The translations under genes and the position numbers were made by a program. From positions 31,759-95,758 of the forward strand of contig CADECF010000006.1 in assembly GCA_902825775.1 (NCBI GenBank): 64,000 bases of DNA, written 5' to 3'. Under the pieces are notes generated by a model. It did not search any database. It was not told where the DNA came from and saw only the letters and a list, made by a program, of their open reading frames with translations. The DNA comes from an uncultured Lysobacteraceae bacterium (lineage in GTDB: Bacteria > Pseudomonadota > Gammaproteobacteria > Xanthomonadales > Xanthomonadaceae). This document shows positions 35,201-44,864 of the stretch, one piece after another; positions within the stretch are counted from its first letter, which is position 1, and the number at the start of each line of letters is the position of its first letter.

Positions 35201-37192
35201 TCAGCCGAGGGACTGCACGGCCTCGACGACCTTGTCGACGGTGAAGCCGAAATGCGGCATCAGCGCTTCGATCGGCGCGCTGGCGCCGAAGCTGTCGATG
35301 CCGACCACGGCGCCGTCCAGGCCCACGTATTTGCGCCAGAAGTCGGTGACGCCCGCTTCCACGGCGACGCGCTTGCGGCAGGCCTTGGGCAGCACGGATT
35401 CGCGGTATTCGACGGACTGGCGGTCGAACACTTCGGTCGACGGCATCGACACCACGCGCACGTTGCCGCCGAGCCGCTCTGCGGCCTGCATGGCGAGGCC
35501 GACTTCCGAGCCGGTGGCGATCAGGATCGCATCCGGCGCGCCGGCGCTGTCGCGTAGCACATAACCGCCGCATGCGATCGCCGCGACCTGCGCGTCGGTG
35601 CGCGCCTGATGCGGCAGGTTCTGGCGCGAGAAAATCAGGCAGCTGGGGCCGTCCTTGCGTTCGATGGCCTGACGCCAGCACACCGCCGACTCGACCGCAT
35701 CGCAAGGCCGCCACACATCGTTGTGCGGGATATAGCGCAGCGAGGCCAGATGCTCGATCGGCTGATGGGTCGGACCGTCTTCGCCCAGGCCGATCGAATC
35801 GTGCGTATAGACGTGGATCGCATGCGCGCCCATCAGCGCGCTCATGCGCACGGCGTTGCGCGCGTAGTCGCTGAACACCAGGAAGGTGGCGTCGTACGGG
35901 ATGAAGCCGCCGTGCAAGGCCAGGCCGTTGCTGATCGCGGTCATCGCGAATTCGCGCACGCCGAAATAAATGTAGTTCGCGTCGGGCGAATCGCCGGCGA
36001 CCGATCGGCTGCCCTTCCACAAAGTCAGGTTGGAATGCGCCAGATCGGCCGAACCGCCGATCAGTTCCGGCAGCAACGGCGCGAACGCTTCGATCGCCAT
36101 CTGCGAGGCTTTGCGCGAGGCGACGGTCGGACCTTCGGCCTGCAATTTCGCGATGTAAGCGTCGGCAGCGGCCGAAAAGCCTTCCGGCAGTTCGGCATGC
36201 GAGCGGCGAACCAGCTCGTCGGCCAGTTGCGGATGCTGCGCGGCGTAGCCATCGAACAAACGGTTCCACTGTTCTTCCCGTACCAGGCCGGCGTTGCCCG
36301 CGCGCCAGGCGTCGCGGATTTCCTGCGGAATTTCGAACGGCGCGTACGGCCAGCCCAGCGCTTCGCGCGTGGCGGCGACTTCTTCCTTGCCCAACGCCGC
36401 GCCGTGCGAGGATTCCTTGCCGGCCTTGTTCGGCGAACCGAAACCGATCGTGGTGCGGCAGCAGATCAGCGTGGGCTTGCCGGTTTCCGCCAGCGCGGTG
36501 TCGATCGCGGTTTTCACTTCGGTCGGATCTTGGCCGTTGACGTTGCGGATCACCTGCCAGCCGTACGCTTCGAAACGCATCGGCGTGTCGTCGGTGAACC
36601 AGCCGTCCGTGTTGCCGTCGATCGAGATCTTGTTGTCGTCCCAGAACGCGACCAGCTTGCCCAGACCCCAAGTGCCGGCCAGCGAGGCGGCTTCGTGCGA
36701 GATGCCTTCCATCAAGCAGCCGTCGCCCATGAACACCCAAGTGCGGTGATCGACGACTTCGAATTCGGGGCGGTTGAAGCGCTGCGCCAGCACTTTCTCG
36801 GCCAGCGCGAAACCGACCGCGTTGGCGAAGCCCTGGCCGAGCGGGCCGGTGGTGGTTTCCACACCCGGCGTCATGAAGTTTTCCGGGTGGCCCGGCGTCA
36901 TCGATTCGAGCTGGCGGAAGCGCTTGATCTCTTCGATCGGCAGCGCGTAACCGGACAAGTGCAGCAGCGCGTACTGCAGCATCGAGCCGTGGCCGTTGGA
37001 CAGCACGAAGCGGTCGCGGTTGAACCACTTCGGGTTATTCGGGTTGTGGCTGAGGTAGTCGTTCCACAGCACCTCGGCGATGTCGGCCATGCCCATCGGC
37101 ATGCCGGGATGGCCGGAGTTGGCGGCCTGGACGGCGTCGATGGCGAGGAAACGGATGGCGTTGGCGAGGTCGCGGCGGCTGGGCGTCGTCAT
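35201..37192 (-). CDS. tkt: Transketolase
   Basis: Thiamine-diphosphate enzyme of 663 aa of the pentose phosphate pathway; moves two-carbon units between sugar phosphates. [19 protein letters not shown] opens the ThDP domain. [18 protein letters not shown] and [17 protein letters not shown] contain the diphosphate and metal-binding residues. [20 protein letters not shown] marks the pyrimidine domain. Start [10 protein letters not shown] at 37192 is the conserved start. Monocistronic between family G and family E repeats. Confidence 0.97.
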   Translation of the reverse strand: MTTPSRRDLANAIRFLAIDAVQAANSGHPGMPMGMADIAEVLWNDYLSHNPNNPKWFNRDRFVLSNGHGSMLQYALLHLSGYALPIEEIKRFRQLESMTPGHPENFMTPGVETTTGPLGQGFANAVGFALAEKVLAQRFNRPEFEVVDHRTWVFMGDGCLMEGISHEAASLAGTWGLGKLVAFWDDNKISIDGNTDGWFTDDTPMRFEAYGWQVIRNVNGQDPTEVKTAIDTALAETGKPTLICCRTTIGFGSPNKAGKESSHGAALGKEEVAATREALGWPYAPFEIPQEIRDAWRAGNAGLVREEQWNRLFDGYAAQHPQLADELVRRSHAELPEGFSAAADAYIAKLQAEGPTVASRKASQMAIEAFAPLLPELIGGSADLAHSNLTLWKGSRSVAGDSPDANYIYFGVREFAMTAISNGLALHGGFIPYDATFLVFSDYARNAVRMSALMGAHAIHVYTHDSIGLGEDGPTHQPIEHLASLRYIPHNDVWRPCDAVESAVCWRQAIERKDGPSCLIFSRQNLPHQARTDAQVAAIACGGYVLRDSAGAPDAILIATGSEVGLAMQAAERLGGNVRVVSMPSTEVFDRQSVEYRESVLPKACRKRVAVEAGVTDFWRKYVGLDGAVVGIDSFGASAPIEALMPHFGFTVDKVVEAVQSLG

Positions 37193-37312
37193 GGAGTGCG
37201 GGATCGTGGGCGGCGCCCGGGGATTCGCGGGCGGCCTATTCTCCCATGACCGCCGCGGCGGGTGGTTATCGCCGTGTATGAGAAGCCTTTTGCGGGAGGG
37301 CTTTGAGGAGGG

Positions 37313-37388
37313 GTAGCCCGGGTAAGCGCAGCGCACCCGGGATTTGGCCGCGACGTGGTCCCGGGTGCGCTGCGCTTACCCGGGCTAC
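37313..37388. repeat. Inverted repeat pair, family E
   Basis: A 29-bp arm beginning GTAGCCCGGGTAAGCGCAGC at 37313-37341 is perfectly inverted at 37360-37388 with an 18-bp spacer. It lies upstream of tkt and downstream of the symporter gene. Confidence 0.88.
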
Positions 37389-37410
37389 GCGTGCCAAAGA
37401 TCGCAAGCGC

Positions 37411-38739
37411 TCAGCCGACGCTGTTGCCGGTATCGGCGAGGCTCGGTCCGTCTTTTTCCCCGCGTGCCACCATCGCCGCGATGCCCAGGTCGCCGGTCAC
37501 GTTGACGGTGGTCCGGCACATATCGAGGAAATGATTGACGCCCAGCACCAGGCCGATGCCCTCGGGCGGCACCCCGACCATGGCGCAGATCAGCGCCACC
37601 ACCGGCAAGGAGCCCGACGGCACGCCCGCGGTGCCGATGCCGCCCAGGATGCAGACCAGCATCACCATGATCTGCTGGCCGATGCTGAGATCCACGCCGA
37701 AGAACTGGGCCAGGAAGATCACCGTGACGCCTTCGAACAGCGCGGTGCCGTTCTGGTTGGCGGTGGCGCCGATGGTCAGCACGAAGCGCGACACGCGCTT
37801 GGGCAGGCCGAGCTCGTCGTCGGCCACGCGCAGCGCGGTCGGCAGCGTGGCGTTGCTGGAGGCGGTGGAGAACGCCATCAGCATCGCTTCCTGCACGCCT
37901 TTGAAGAATTTCGCCGGCGAGTAGCCGCCGATGAATTTCAACGCCGCCGAATACACCACCAGCATGTGGAAGGCGAGCGCGGCGACTACGACCAAGACAT
38001 AAGCGCCGAGCCGCAGCAGCAGGTCCCAGCCGAACAGCACGGCCAGGTTGAACATGAAGCAGAACACCGCGTACGGCGCCAGGCGGATGACCAGCCCGAT
38101 CAGCGTCATCGACACTTCGAACAGGCCTTCGATGCCGCGCTTGAGCGTTTCCAACGCCGGCGTGGCCTTGCTCAGCACGATGCCGATGCCGAACATCAGC
38201 GCGAAGAACATCAGCGCCAGGATGTTGGCGTTGCTGGATGCGGCGCCGATCACGTTCTGCGGCACGATCGACAGCAGCATATCCATGCCCTTGGGCTGGA
38301 CGGTGCTGTCCTTGACGATGGCCTGGGCGCGTTCGGCGCCTTCGTTGAGCAGTTGCTGCGCCAACGCCTGGTCGACGCCCGCGCCGGGCTTGAACAGATT
38401 CACCATCACCAAGCCGACCAGCACCGCCGTGCCGGACAGGATCACGGTGTAGGCGAGCGTGCGCCAACCGATCCGGCCCAGCGCGCGGATGTCGCCCATC
38501 TCCGACACGCCGACCACCAGCGCCGAGAACAGCAGCGGCACGATCAGCATGAAGATAAGGCTGAGGAACAGCGTCGAGAACGGTTGCGTCAGATACTTGG
38601 TCAGCGCCTGCACCCAGCCGGTATCGGCGCCCACGCCGTAATGCACGAACATGCCCAGCAGCAGGCCGGCGAAGAAGCCGATGGCGATCTTCCAGTGCAG
38701 CGGCAGTTTTTTGGCGGGAGCAGTGCGATCTGCGGCCAT
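37411..38739 (-). CDS. Dicarboxylate/amino acid:cation symporter (DAACS family)
   Basis: Inner-membrane secondary transporter of 442 aa for C4-dicarboxylates or glutamate/aspartate. Hallmark segments are the serine-rich hairpin AFSTASSNATLPTAL, the ATANQNGTALFEG motif in TM7, GGIGTAGVPSGSLPV in hairpin 2 and NVTGDLGIAAMVARGE in TM8. Start MAADRTAPAKK at 38739 precedes TM1. It could be GltP- or DctA-like; the substrate cannot be fixed by reading. Stands alone between repeats E and F. Confidence 0.93.
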   Translation of the reverse strand: MAADRTAPAKKLPLHWKIAIGFFAGLLLGMFVHYGVGADTGWVQALTKYLTQPFSTLFLSLIFMLIVPLLFSALVVGVSEMGDIRALGRIGWRTLAYTVILSGTAVLVGLVMVNLFKPGAGVDQALAQQLLNEGAERAQAIVKDSTVQPKGMDMLLSIVPQNVIGAASSNANILALMFFALMFGIGIVLSKATPALETLKRGIEGLFEVSMTLIGLVIRLAPYAVFCFMFNLAVLFGWDLLLRLGAYVLVVVAALAFHMLVVYSAALKFIGGYSPAKFFKGVQEAMLMAFSTASSNATLPTALRVADDELGLPKRVSRFVLTIGATANQNGTALFEGVTVIFLAQFFGVDLSIGQQIMVMLVCILGGIGTAGVPSGSLPVVALICAMVGVPPEGIGLVLGVNHFLDMCRTTVNVTGDLGIAAMVARGEKDGPSLADTGNSVG

Positions 38740-38798
38740 GGAGGCTTTCCTGGTGGAATTCCAGAAGCATACAGGAGTGGTTCCAGAGCTCCCCCACC

Positions 38799-38889
38799 CG
38801 TCATCCCAGCGAAAGCTGGGACCCATTTTGCTGTTGGCTACACAGGCGTAGGAAAAGCAACATGGGTCCCAGCTTTCGCGGGGATGACG
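38799..38889. repeat. Inverted repeat pair, family F
   Basis: CGTCATCCCAGCGAAAGCTG starts at 38799 and an imperfect inverse ends at 38889, with arms of about 35 bp. It fills the space between the symporter gene start and the end of the batD-like gene. Confidence 0.82.
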
Positions 38890-38907
38890 AACGAAGGGGC
38901 GGGTGCC

Positions 38908-40566
38908 CTACCGACTCTGCGGATACAACGGCGGCAACGGCGAAATCGATTCCGATACGGCATCGCGCCACACCGGCCCCTGCCTGAAAGCCTCGCGCAG
39001 CGCCACGCGCGCTGCGGCCGGATCGCCTCCGCCCCAGCGCGCGCGCCGGAGCTGTTCGACCGCATCGCGTTGCACTGGATCGTCCAGCCGTTGCAGCAGC
39101 GCATCCAGGTCGGCCGCAGGCGGCGATGCCATCGCGCGCAGCGCGTCGCCGATATCGCCGAGGTCGCCGGCATCGAACGCACGCTTGAGATCGGATCGCG
39201 ATTTGCCGCCGGAGTCCGCAAGCGCTGTCGGCGACGTCGCCGCTGGAGGATGGCCTGCGTGCCGGCGGTGCAGGCCCCAAGCCAGCGTCAGCAGCCACAA
39301 CAGCGCGAAGACCACCGTCGTCACCGCCCAAACGCCGACGCCGCCTTGCACGCCGGGAATACGGACCCAGCGCTGCTCGGCCGATGCCGGTGCCGGTGCG
39401 GCCGCAGAAGGCGCGGGCGCATTCGCGCCGCCGATACCCGGCGTTACGTCCAATACCAGCGGCGGCAAGCCGGCGGTGCGCGCCGAATCGCTGCGCACGT
39501 CCCACCATGCCAGGCGCGGCGCATCCAATGTCAGCCGTCCGGCGCGTGCGGGCACTACCGAGAAGCGGCGCGTGATCTTCACCTGCGGCCGGCCGTTGAC
39601 GAAGCTCTCGTCGTTCTGCGCAGGTTCGGCGAATACTTGCGCACCATCGCCTACGGTCAACTGCATTTCTGGCATCTGCGTCGCGGTGGCGCCGTCGGCG
39701 ACCGCTTCGATCACCACCGTCGCGGCTTCGCCCGAGCGGGCACGCTGCGGCATAGCGACGTAGCGCAGGCGCAGATCGCGCAACGGCAGCCACGGCTGCG
39801 GCGCATTGGATGGCGTCGCTTGCACCTTCAGCAGGCGCGGCGGACCATTGGCGCGCAGCTCGCGTTGGCCGTCGCCGAATACTTCGTCGAAGAAACCGCC
39901 CGCGCCGCGGCCGTTGAAGCGCGCACCGGGAATGGTGAGCGTGCCGCTGCGCTCGGGAATCAGCAGCATGCGCCGCTCGACCACGTTGTAGCGGCGGCCT
40001 TGAATCTCCCGTGCGTACTGCAGGTCTTCGCCGACGCGCTGCATCGATGCGCCGTCGGGCGTATCCATTTCCAGTTGGCCCGACAGCAGCGGCACGGCGT
40101 AGTACAACCGCATCACCAGGCCGACCGCCTGCTGCACGTACGGTTCTTCATCGTCGACTTCGGTTTCGATGAAGACCGCGCCGCCGGCCCGCGCCGGCGC
40201 CGCCGCTGCGGCGGTCACGCTCAAGGTCAGCGGCTGCGTACGTTGCGTACCCACCGTCAACGCCGGCACCGTGAGCAAGCCTTCGCGTTTGGGCTGCAAC
40301 GCCACGGCGAACAGCACGCGCATGCGGCTTTGGCCGTTGGCCATCTCGAACTGGCGGCTGCTGGTGTTGCCGCTCAGGTCGAAATCCTTCATCAGCGCCG
40401 AATAATCCGGCGCATCTGCGCTGGCCTGACCGGTCTCGATGTTGAGCGTCGCCGTTTCGCCCAGCGCGACGCGGCTGCGATCGAGCCAAGCGCGGGTTTG
40501 CGCCTGCGTCGCGAATGCGCATAGCAACAGGGAAAGCGTTATGGCGATGCGCGCGGTGCGGCTCAT
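38908..40566 (-). CDS. batD: BatD family protein
   Basis: Protein of 552 aa with a signal peptide (TARIAITLSLLLCAFATQAQ), a long beta-rich periplasmic region (RAWLDRSRVALGETATLNIE, RRMLLIPERSGTLTIPG) and one membrane helix near residue 400 (VWAVTTVVFALLWLLTLAWG), then a cytoplasmic helical tail. This is the usual BatD layout, linked in other bacteria to aerotolerance and envelope stress. Its ATG overlaps the stop of the upstream VWA/TPR gene by 4 bp. Last gene of the Bat operon. Confidence 0.85.
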   Translation of the reverse strand: MSRTARIAITLSLLLCAFATQAQTRAWLDRSRVALGETATLNIETGQASADAPDYSALMKDFDLSGNTSSRQFEMANGQSRMRVLFAVALQPKREGLLTVPALTVGTQRTQPLTLSVTAAAAAPARAGGAVFIETEVDDEEPYVQQAVGLVMRLYYAVPLLSGQLEMDTPDGASMQRVGEDLQYAREIQGRRYNVVERRMLLIPERSGTLTIPGARFNGRGAGGFFDEVFGDGQRELRANGPPRLLKVQATPSNAPQPWLPLRDLRLRYVAMPQRARSGEAATVVIEAVADGATATQMPEMQLTVGDGAQVFAEPAQNDESFVNGRPQVKITRRFSVVPARAGRLTLDAPRLAWWDVRSDSARTAGLPPLVLDVTPGIGGANAPAPSAAAPAPASAEQRWVRIPGVQGGVGVWAVTTVVFALLWLLTLAWGLHRRHAGHPPAATSPTALADSGGKSRSDLKRAFDAGDLGDIGDALRAMASPPAADLDALLQRLDDPVQRDAVEQLRRARWGGGDPAAARVALREAFRQGPVWRDAVSESISPLPPLYPQSR

Positions 40567-42317
40567 GGAGTCGATCCGGATTGTTGGCGGCGTTCCTGTT
40601 CCAGCCTGAACTTGGCGCGCAGCAGGCCGCCCGGATCGTCCGGCACGCGCCGCAGCCAAGCCTCGCTGGCCTGGCGGCGTTCGCGTTCGGCGGCGGTCTC
40701 CTTGCGCGCTTGCGTCGGTTGCGCCTTGTCGCCGGGTTTCTGCGCGCCCTGCTGGGCCAGCGCGCGTTGCATGCGTTCGCGTTGCGCGGCGTCGGCGGCG
40801 CGCTGCGCGGCGCCGTCCTGCGGCTTGGCGGGAGGCTGCGCGGCGCCTTGCTGCTGTTGCGAAGCGGGGTCCTGCGGCGGTTGGTCCTGCGGCGCTTGCG
40901 ACTCGCTGCCCGAGGATTTTTCCGGCTTCTGCGGCTGCCCGCTGTCGCCGGGCTGCCGATTCGGATCCTTGTCCGGATTCTGCTTGCCGTTATCGTCTTG
41001 GTTGCGTTTGCCGGGCGGCGGTTTGCGCTTCATCGCCGCTTGCACCGCGCGCTTGTTGGCGAGCGCGTCGGCCATGCCCGGTTGCGATTTCAACGCGCGG
41101 TCGTAAGCGGCGATCGCTTCCGGATAGCGGCCCGCTTTCGCCAAGGCATTTCCGAGGTTGTAATGGCCGTCGGCCGTATCGATCCCCTGCCACGCCTTTT
41201 CGGCCGCGGCGAAATCCTGCTTGCGATAAGCGCTTACGCCTTGCTGCAAACGTTGATGCGCCTGCTGGTCGGGACGTCGCCACAGATCCTGGCCCTCGGC
41301 GCGCGCCGGCGACCACGGCAACAGCGTCAACACCAGCAACGAAGCGGCCAATGCTCCGCCGCCACGCCGGAAGGCGAACAATGCCAGCAACAGTAAAGGC
41401 GGCAGTAGCCAGTAGCCGCCATCCTCCCAGTTGCGTCCTCTCTCTCCGCGCATGGCGGCGCCGCCGGCTTGCTGCGGATCGAGCACGCCGAGCGAGCGCA
41501 GATCCCCATCGCCCGCGGTTGCAGTCGCATAGCCGCCGCCAGCCGTGCGCGCCAATGCGCGCAGCGAAGCCTCCTCCAACCGCGCTTGCGCGATGGCGCC
41601 GCCGGCGCCGCGATAGGCCGCGCCCGCTGCGGTACCCAAACCCAAGGCCGATACGCGATAACCGCCGCGCGCGGCGCTTTGCGCAGCCGCCATCGCAGCC
41701 GTGTCGGCGTGATCGGTCAGTAGCAGGATGTCACCGCGATCGAAGCCGGCTTGCTTGAGCAATTTCGCCGACACGTCGATCGCGCGATCGCTGCGGCTGC
41801 CGTCGGTGGGCATCACGTCGGGCGCCAGCGAATCCAGGAACAACGCGAGGTTGGCGCTATCGTCGGTCAGCGGTGCGACGGTGAAGGCGTCGTCGGCATA
41901 GGCCACCAAACCGACCTGGCCGCCGGCGCGCTCGCGCAGCAGCGCGGCGATCTTGGCGCGCGCCTGCAGCAGGCGCGTCGGCGGCAGATCCGTGGCCAGC
42001 GTGGCGCTGGAAAGATCCAATGCGATCACCAAAGGCGCGCGCGTCTGCCATAAGGGTTGCTCGACCTGCCGCCACGACGGCCCTGCCAACGCGAGCACCG
42101 CCAGCGCATATGCGGTCAACGCCCATAGCCCGAAGCCGCGCGCGCCGGCGCCGCCGCGTTCGAGCAGGTGCGGCAACAAATGCGGATCCACCGCATCGCG
42201 CCACACGCTCTCGCGTTTGCGGCGCGCGTTCCATCCCGCCCAGAGCAAAGGCAAAGCGAGCAGCGCCCAGAGCCAATACGGACGCAGCCAATGCAAGGTC
42301 GTCGGCCAATCGATCAT
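40563..42317 (-). CDS. BatB/BatC-type fusion: VWA domain plus TPR and disordered tail
   Basis: Protein of 584 aa. Two N-terminal membrane helices, then a von Willebrand A domain from about 85 (PLVIALDLSSATLATDLPP; the MIDAS is D-L-S-S-A rather than D-x-S-x-S). A C-terminal-side membrane helix (GYWLLPPLLLLALFAF) is followed by a TPR region (GHYNLGNALAKAGRYPEAIA). A long Gln/Pro/Lys-rich tail (GDSGQPQKPEKSSGSESQAP) ends it. BatB and BatC are separate in many bacteria; the fusion is common in gammaproteobacteria. It overlaps both neighbours by 4 bp. Confidence 0.85.
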   Translation of the reverse strand: MIDWPTTLHWLRPYWLWALLALPLLWAGWNARRKRESVWRDAVDPHLLPHLLERGGAGARGFGLWALTAYALAVLALAGPSWRQVEQPLWQTRAPLVIALDLSSATLATDLPPTRLLQARAKIAALLRERAGGQVGLVAYADDAFTVAPLTDDSANLALFLDSLAPDVMPTDGSRSDRAIDVSAKLLKQAGFDRGDILLLTDHADTAAMAAAQSAARGGYRVSALGLGTAAGAAYRGAGGAIAQARLEEASLRALARTAGGGYATATAGDGDLRSLGVLDPQQAGGAAMRGERGRNWEDGGYWLLPPLLLLALFAFRRGGGALAASLLVLTLLPWSPARAEGQDLWRRPDQQAHQRLQQGVSAYRKQDFAAAEKAWQGIDTADGHYNLGNALAKAGRYPEAIAAYDRALKSQPGMADALANKRAVQAAMKRKPPPGKRNQDDNGKQNPDKDPNRQPGDSGQPQKPEKSSGSESQAPQDQPPQDPASQQQQGAAQPPAKPQDGAAQRAADAAQRERMQRALAQQGAQKPGDKAQPTQARKETAAERERRQASEAWLRRVPDDPGGLLRAKFRLEQERRQQSGSTP

Positions 42318-43324
42318 GCCGACCTCCGCAACGGCCACGCGAACGCCAACAGCGCCAGGCCGAGCGCGCCCGCCAACGGCCAGTCGTAGCGCTCGTTGCG
42401 CGGGCGTACGCGCTGGCCCGGGCGCTGCACGGGTTCGATGCGGTCGATCTCGGCATAGATGCCGGCCAGCGATTCGGTATCGCGTGCCCGGAAGAAACGG
42501 CCGCCCGTGGTTTTCGCCACTGCCTGTAGCGTGGTTTCGTCCATCTCGTCGCCGCCCGGACCGGGCAGGCGGAAGCCGAACACCGACAATCCGCCCTCGC
42601 CTCCGAATGCGATGGTATGCACGCGGACGCCGTCGCTCTTGGCCAGTTCGGCGGCCTTGAGCGGCGTCAGCGCGCCGGCGGTGTTGACGCCATCGGTGAG
42701 CAGGATCACTACGCGCTGCTCGGCCGGCTGCGCGCGCAGGCGTTTGACCGCCAGGCCGATCGCATCGCCGATCGCGGTCTCGCGACCGGCCAGACCGATC
42801 ACGCTGTCGCGCAGTTGCTCGCGCACCGAATCGCGATCCAGCGTGAGCGGCGTGAGCGCGTACGCGCGCTGGCCGAACACGAGCAGACCGACGCGATCGC
42901 CGACGCGCCGGTCGAGGAAATCGGCGAGCACCGCTTTGGCCGCAGTGAGGCGGTCGACGACATCGTCGCCGAGCTGCATGTCCTCTTCGCTCATGCTGCC
43001 GGACAGATCCACCGCCAGCATCAGATCGCGGCCGGCCTGCGGCGGCGCGATCGTGGGACCGAGCTGTTGCGGCCGCGCCGCGGCCACGCACAGCAGGCCC
43101 CACGCCAGCCACATCAGGGCATGCGAGCGTCCGCCGTGCGCGATGCCGCCGCGCGTAGCGATGGCGTCCAGGCGATCGTCGAACGGGACTTTCAGCGCCG
43201 CCGACGTGCTGCGCCGCGGCGGCAGCAGGCGCAGCGCCAGCCACGGCAGCGGCAACGCGCACAGCCACCACGGCCACGCGAAGACATCGAACAGATCGCG
43301 CAATGCGGACCAGCTCGCGCTCAT
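42314..43324 (-). CDS. batA: BatA-type VWA domain membrane protein
   Basis: Protein of 336 aa with an N-terminal membrane helix pair, a VWA domain with a complete MIDAS (AVDLSGSMSEEDM, later LLTDGVNTAGALTPL) and a C-terminal membrane helix (WPLAGALGLALLAFAWPL). Probably binds a metal-dependent ligand on the periplasmic or cytoplasmic face together with the MoxR ATPase. It overlaps the genes on both sides by 4 bp, so the operon is tightly coupled. Confidence 0.9.
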   Translation of the reverse strand: MSASWSALRDLFDVFAWPWWLCALPLPWLALRLLPPRRSTSAALKVPFDDRLDAIATRGGIAHGGRSHALMWLAWGLLCVAAARPQQLGPTIAPPQAGRDLMLAVDLSGSMSEEDMQLGDDVVDRLTAAKAVLADFLDRRVGDRVGLLVFGQRAYALTPLTLDRDSVREQLRDSVIGLAGRETAIGDAIGLAVKRLRAQPAEQRVVILLTDGVNTAGALTPLKAAELAKSDGVRVHTIAFGGEGGLSVFGFRLPGPGGDEMDETTLQAVAKTTGGRFFRARDTESLAGIYAEIDRIEPVQRPGQRVRPRNERYDWPLAGALGLALLAFAWPLRRSA

Positions 43325-43779
43325 CGCCGCACCGCCATCAGCTGCAGATAACGGCGGCGCGCCAGCGGCTGCAATGCGGCGAGCTGCGCGGCGTCGACGT
43401 CGCGCCTATAACCGCCGTCCAGCAGCAGACGGCCGGCGCCGCCGGAGAATTCCGGAGATCCGCCATCGCCGTCGAGGAAACGCAGCCAGTCGTCGCCTTG
43501 CAGCCGGTCGGCGGCCGGATCGCGTCGACGCGCAGCGCGGCGCAACAGTTCCGACATGGCCGCGACGCGCGCTGCCGAGTTTTGCGCCTGTTCGACGGCC
43601 GCATCGAATAGAGCGACGATCGCGCGTTGCCGCCGCTTGCGCCGCGCGGCGAACCATGCGATCGCCCCGACCGCCACCAGCAAGAGCGCCGCGACCAACC
43701 ACCAGCCCGGCGCCGGCGGCCACCAGCCCGGTGCCGGAGGCTGGTGAATATCGCGCAATACCAAGGCGCCGGGCGACAT
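43321..43779 (-). CDS. DUF4381 family membrane protein
   Basis: Protein of 152 aa. A short N-terminus (LRDIHQPPAPGWWPPAPGWW) leads into one membrane helix (LVAALLLVAVGAIAWFAA), a basic stretch (RRKRRQR) and a cytoplasmic helical domain (RLQGDDWLRFLDGDGGSPEF). This is the DUF4381 pattern, found between the DUF58 and BatA genes in Bat operons. It is 2 bp from the DUF58 gene and overlaps batA by 4 bp. Confidence 0.85.
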   Translation of the reverse strand: MSPGALVLRDIHQPPAPGWWPPAPGWWLVAALLLVAVGAIAWFAARRKRRQRAIVALFDAAVEQAQNSAARVAAMSELLRRAARRRDPAADRLQGDDWLRFLDGDGGSPEFSGGAGRLLLDGGYRRDVDAAQLAALQPLARRRYLQLMAVRR

Positions 43780-43781
43780 GC

Positions 43782-44678
43782 TCACGCGACCCGCGATTGC
43801 GCGCGGCCGAGCAACGGCAGCCAAGCGTCGCTGCGCATTTCGCTGGACAAGGATTGCACGCGCACGCCGCTCGAAGGCAGGCGTTCCAGCGCAGCCTCGA
43901 GCGGGTCGCCGAATTCATGCCGCCAACGCTGGCGCTGCGCGGGGTTGGCCAGATCCAGTTCGATGCGATGATCTCTGCCGGCGAACGGCAACAACGCTTT
44001 CGGCGGTTGGCTTTCCAACGGATCGGTCAGCAGCAGCACGATCACTTCGTTGTGTTGCGCCAAGGCCGGCCAGCGCCTCTGCGGCAGCGCTGCGACGCTG
44101 CGCGGGTCGGACAGCACGATCAGCCGCGATCCTGGACGCAGCACGCGCGCAGCGTGGTCGAGCGCGATCGCGAGCCCGGCATCGTCGGCAGGCGGCGCCG
44201 CATACCAGCGCACGAGCGCGTCGAGCGTGCGCAGCGCGCCGCGCGGCCCCGCGGCCGGCGACACCGGCGCTTCGCTGCGGCTGCCGCGCAACGCGGCGAT
44301 GCGGTCGCCGTCGCGCACGGCGGCCCACGCCGCCACCGCGCCGGCACGTGCGGCCTGCACCGATTTGAAGCGCACGCGGGTGCCGAAATAAAGGGATGGC
44401 GCCGTATCGGCGACGATCAAGGTCAGCCTTTCGCGCTCGGCCTGGAACAATTTGGTATGCGGCTTGCCGCTGCGCGCGGTCAGCCGCCAGTCGATGTGGC
44501 GTGCGTCGTCGCCGCGCGCGTATTCGCGCGATTCGGCGTATTCCATGCCGCGCCCACGCATCGGCGACAAGGCATGGCCGCTGACGCCGTGGCGACCGCG
44601 GCCGGGCGGACGCCGGCCCTGCGCGGTGCCGCGCAGGGCGATCAGTTCGGCTAGCGACGGTGCGGTGCCTTCAGCCAT
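43782..44678 (-). CDS. DUF58 domain-containing protein
   Basis: Protein of 298 aa. The DUF58 core motif is GMEYAESREYARGDDARHIDWRLTAR-like (about 44-69), followed by a VWA-like fold (ERLTLIVADTAPSLYFG, GSRLIVLSDP). Members accompany MoxR ATPases and are thought to act with them on envelope or enzyme maturation. It follows the MoxR gene after 186 bp of repeats, so the repeat lies inside the operon. Confidence 0.88.
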   Translation of the reverse strand: MAEGTAPSLAELIALRGTAQGRRPPGRGRHGVSGHALSPMRGRGMEYAESREYARGDDARHIDWRLTARSGKPHTKLFQAERERLTLIVADTAPSLYFGTRVRFKSVQAARAGAVAAWAAVRDGDRIAALRGSRSEAPVSPAAGPRGALRTLDALVRWYAAPPADDAGLAIALDHAARVLRPGSRLIVLSDPRSVAALPQRRWPALAQHNEVIVLLLTDPLESQPPKALLPFAGRDHRIELDLANPAQRQRWRHEFGDPLEAALERLPSSGVRVQSLSSEMRSDAWLPLLGRAQSRVA

Positions 44679-44690
44679 GCGCAGTATCGC

Positions 44691-44837
44691 TTTGTAGAGC
44701 GGGGCTTGCTCCGCTGCTTATGCTCTTTGTAGGAGCGGCTTCAGCCGCGAGCTCTTCTTCCTCAGGCAGGCCGATCAAGAGCTCGCGGCTGAAGCCGCTC
44801 TTACAAAGGAGCAGCGGAGCAAGCCCCGCTCTACAAA
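44691..44837. repeat. Nested inverted repeats: family B outside, family A inside
   Basis: Family B arms lie at about 44691-44720 and 44808-44837. Inside them, family A arms lie at 44725-44756 and 44777-44808 with one or two mismatches. The four arms are concentric and could fold into one very long hairpin. It separates the MoxR and DUF58 genes. Confidence 0.88.
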
Positions 44838-44864
44838 ACCCGCGATTCGGCGACACGCTGGGCA

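Noticed and set aside
37303-40524. A 1073-codon plus-strand frame across the symporter and batD genes
   Set aside because: Same reason: it crosses two real minus-strand genes and two repeats, and its composition is not protein-like.
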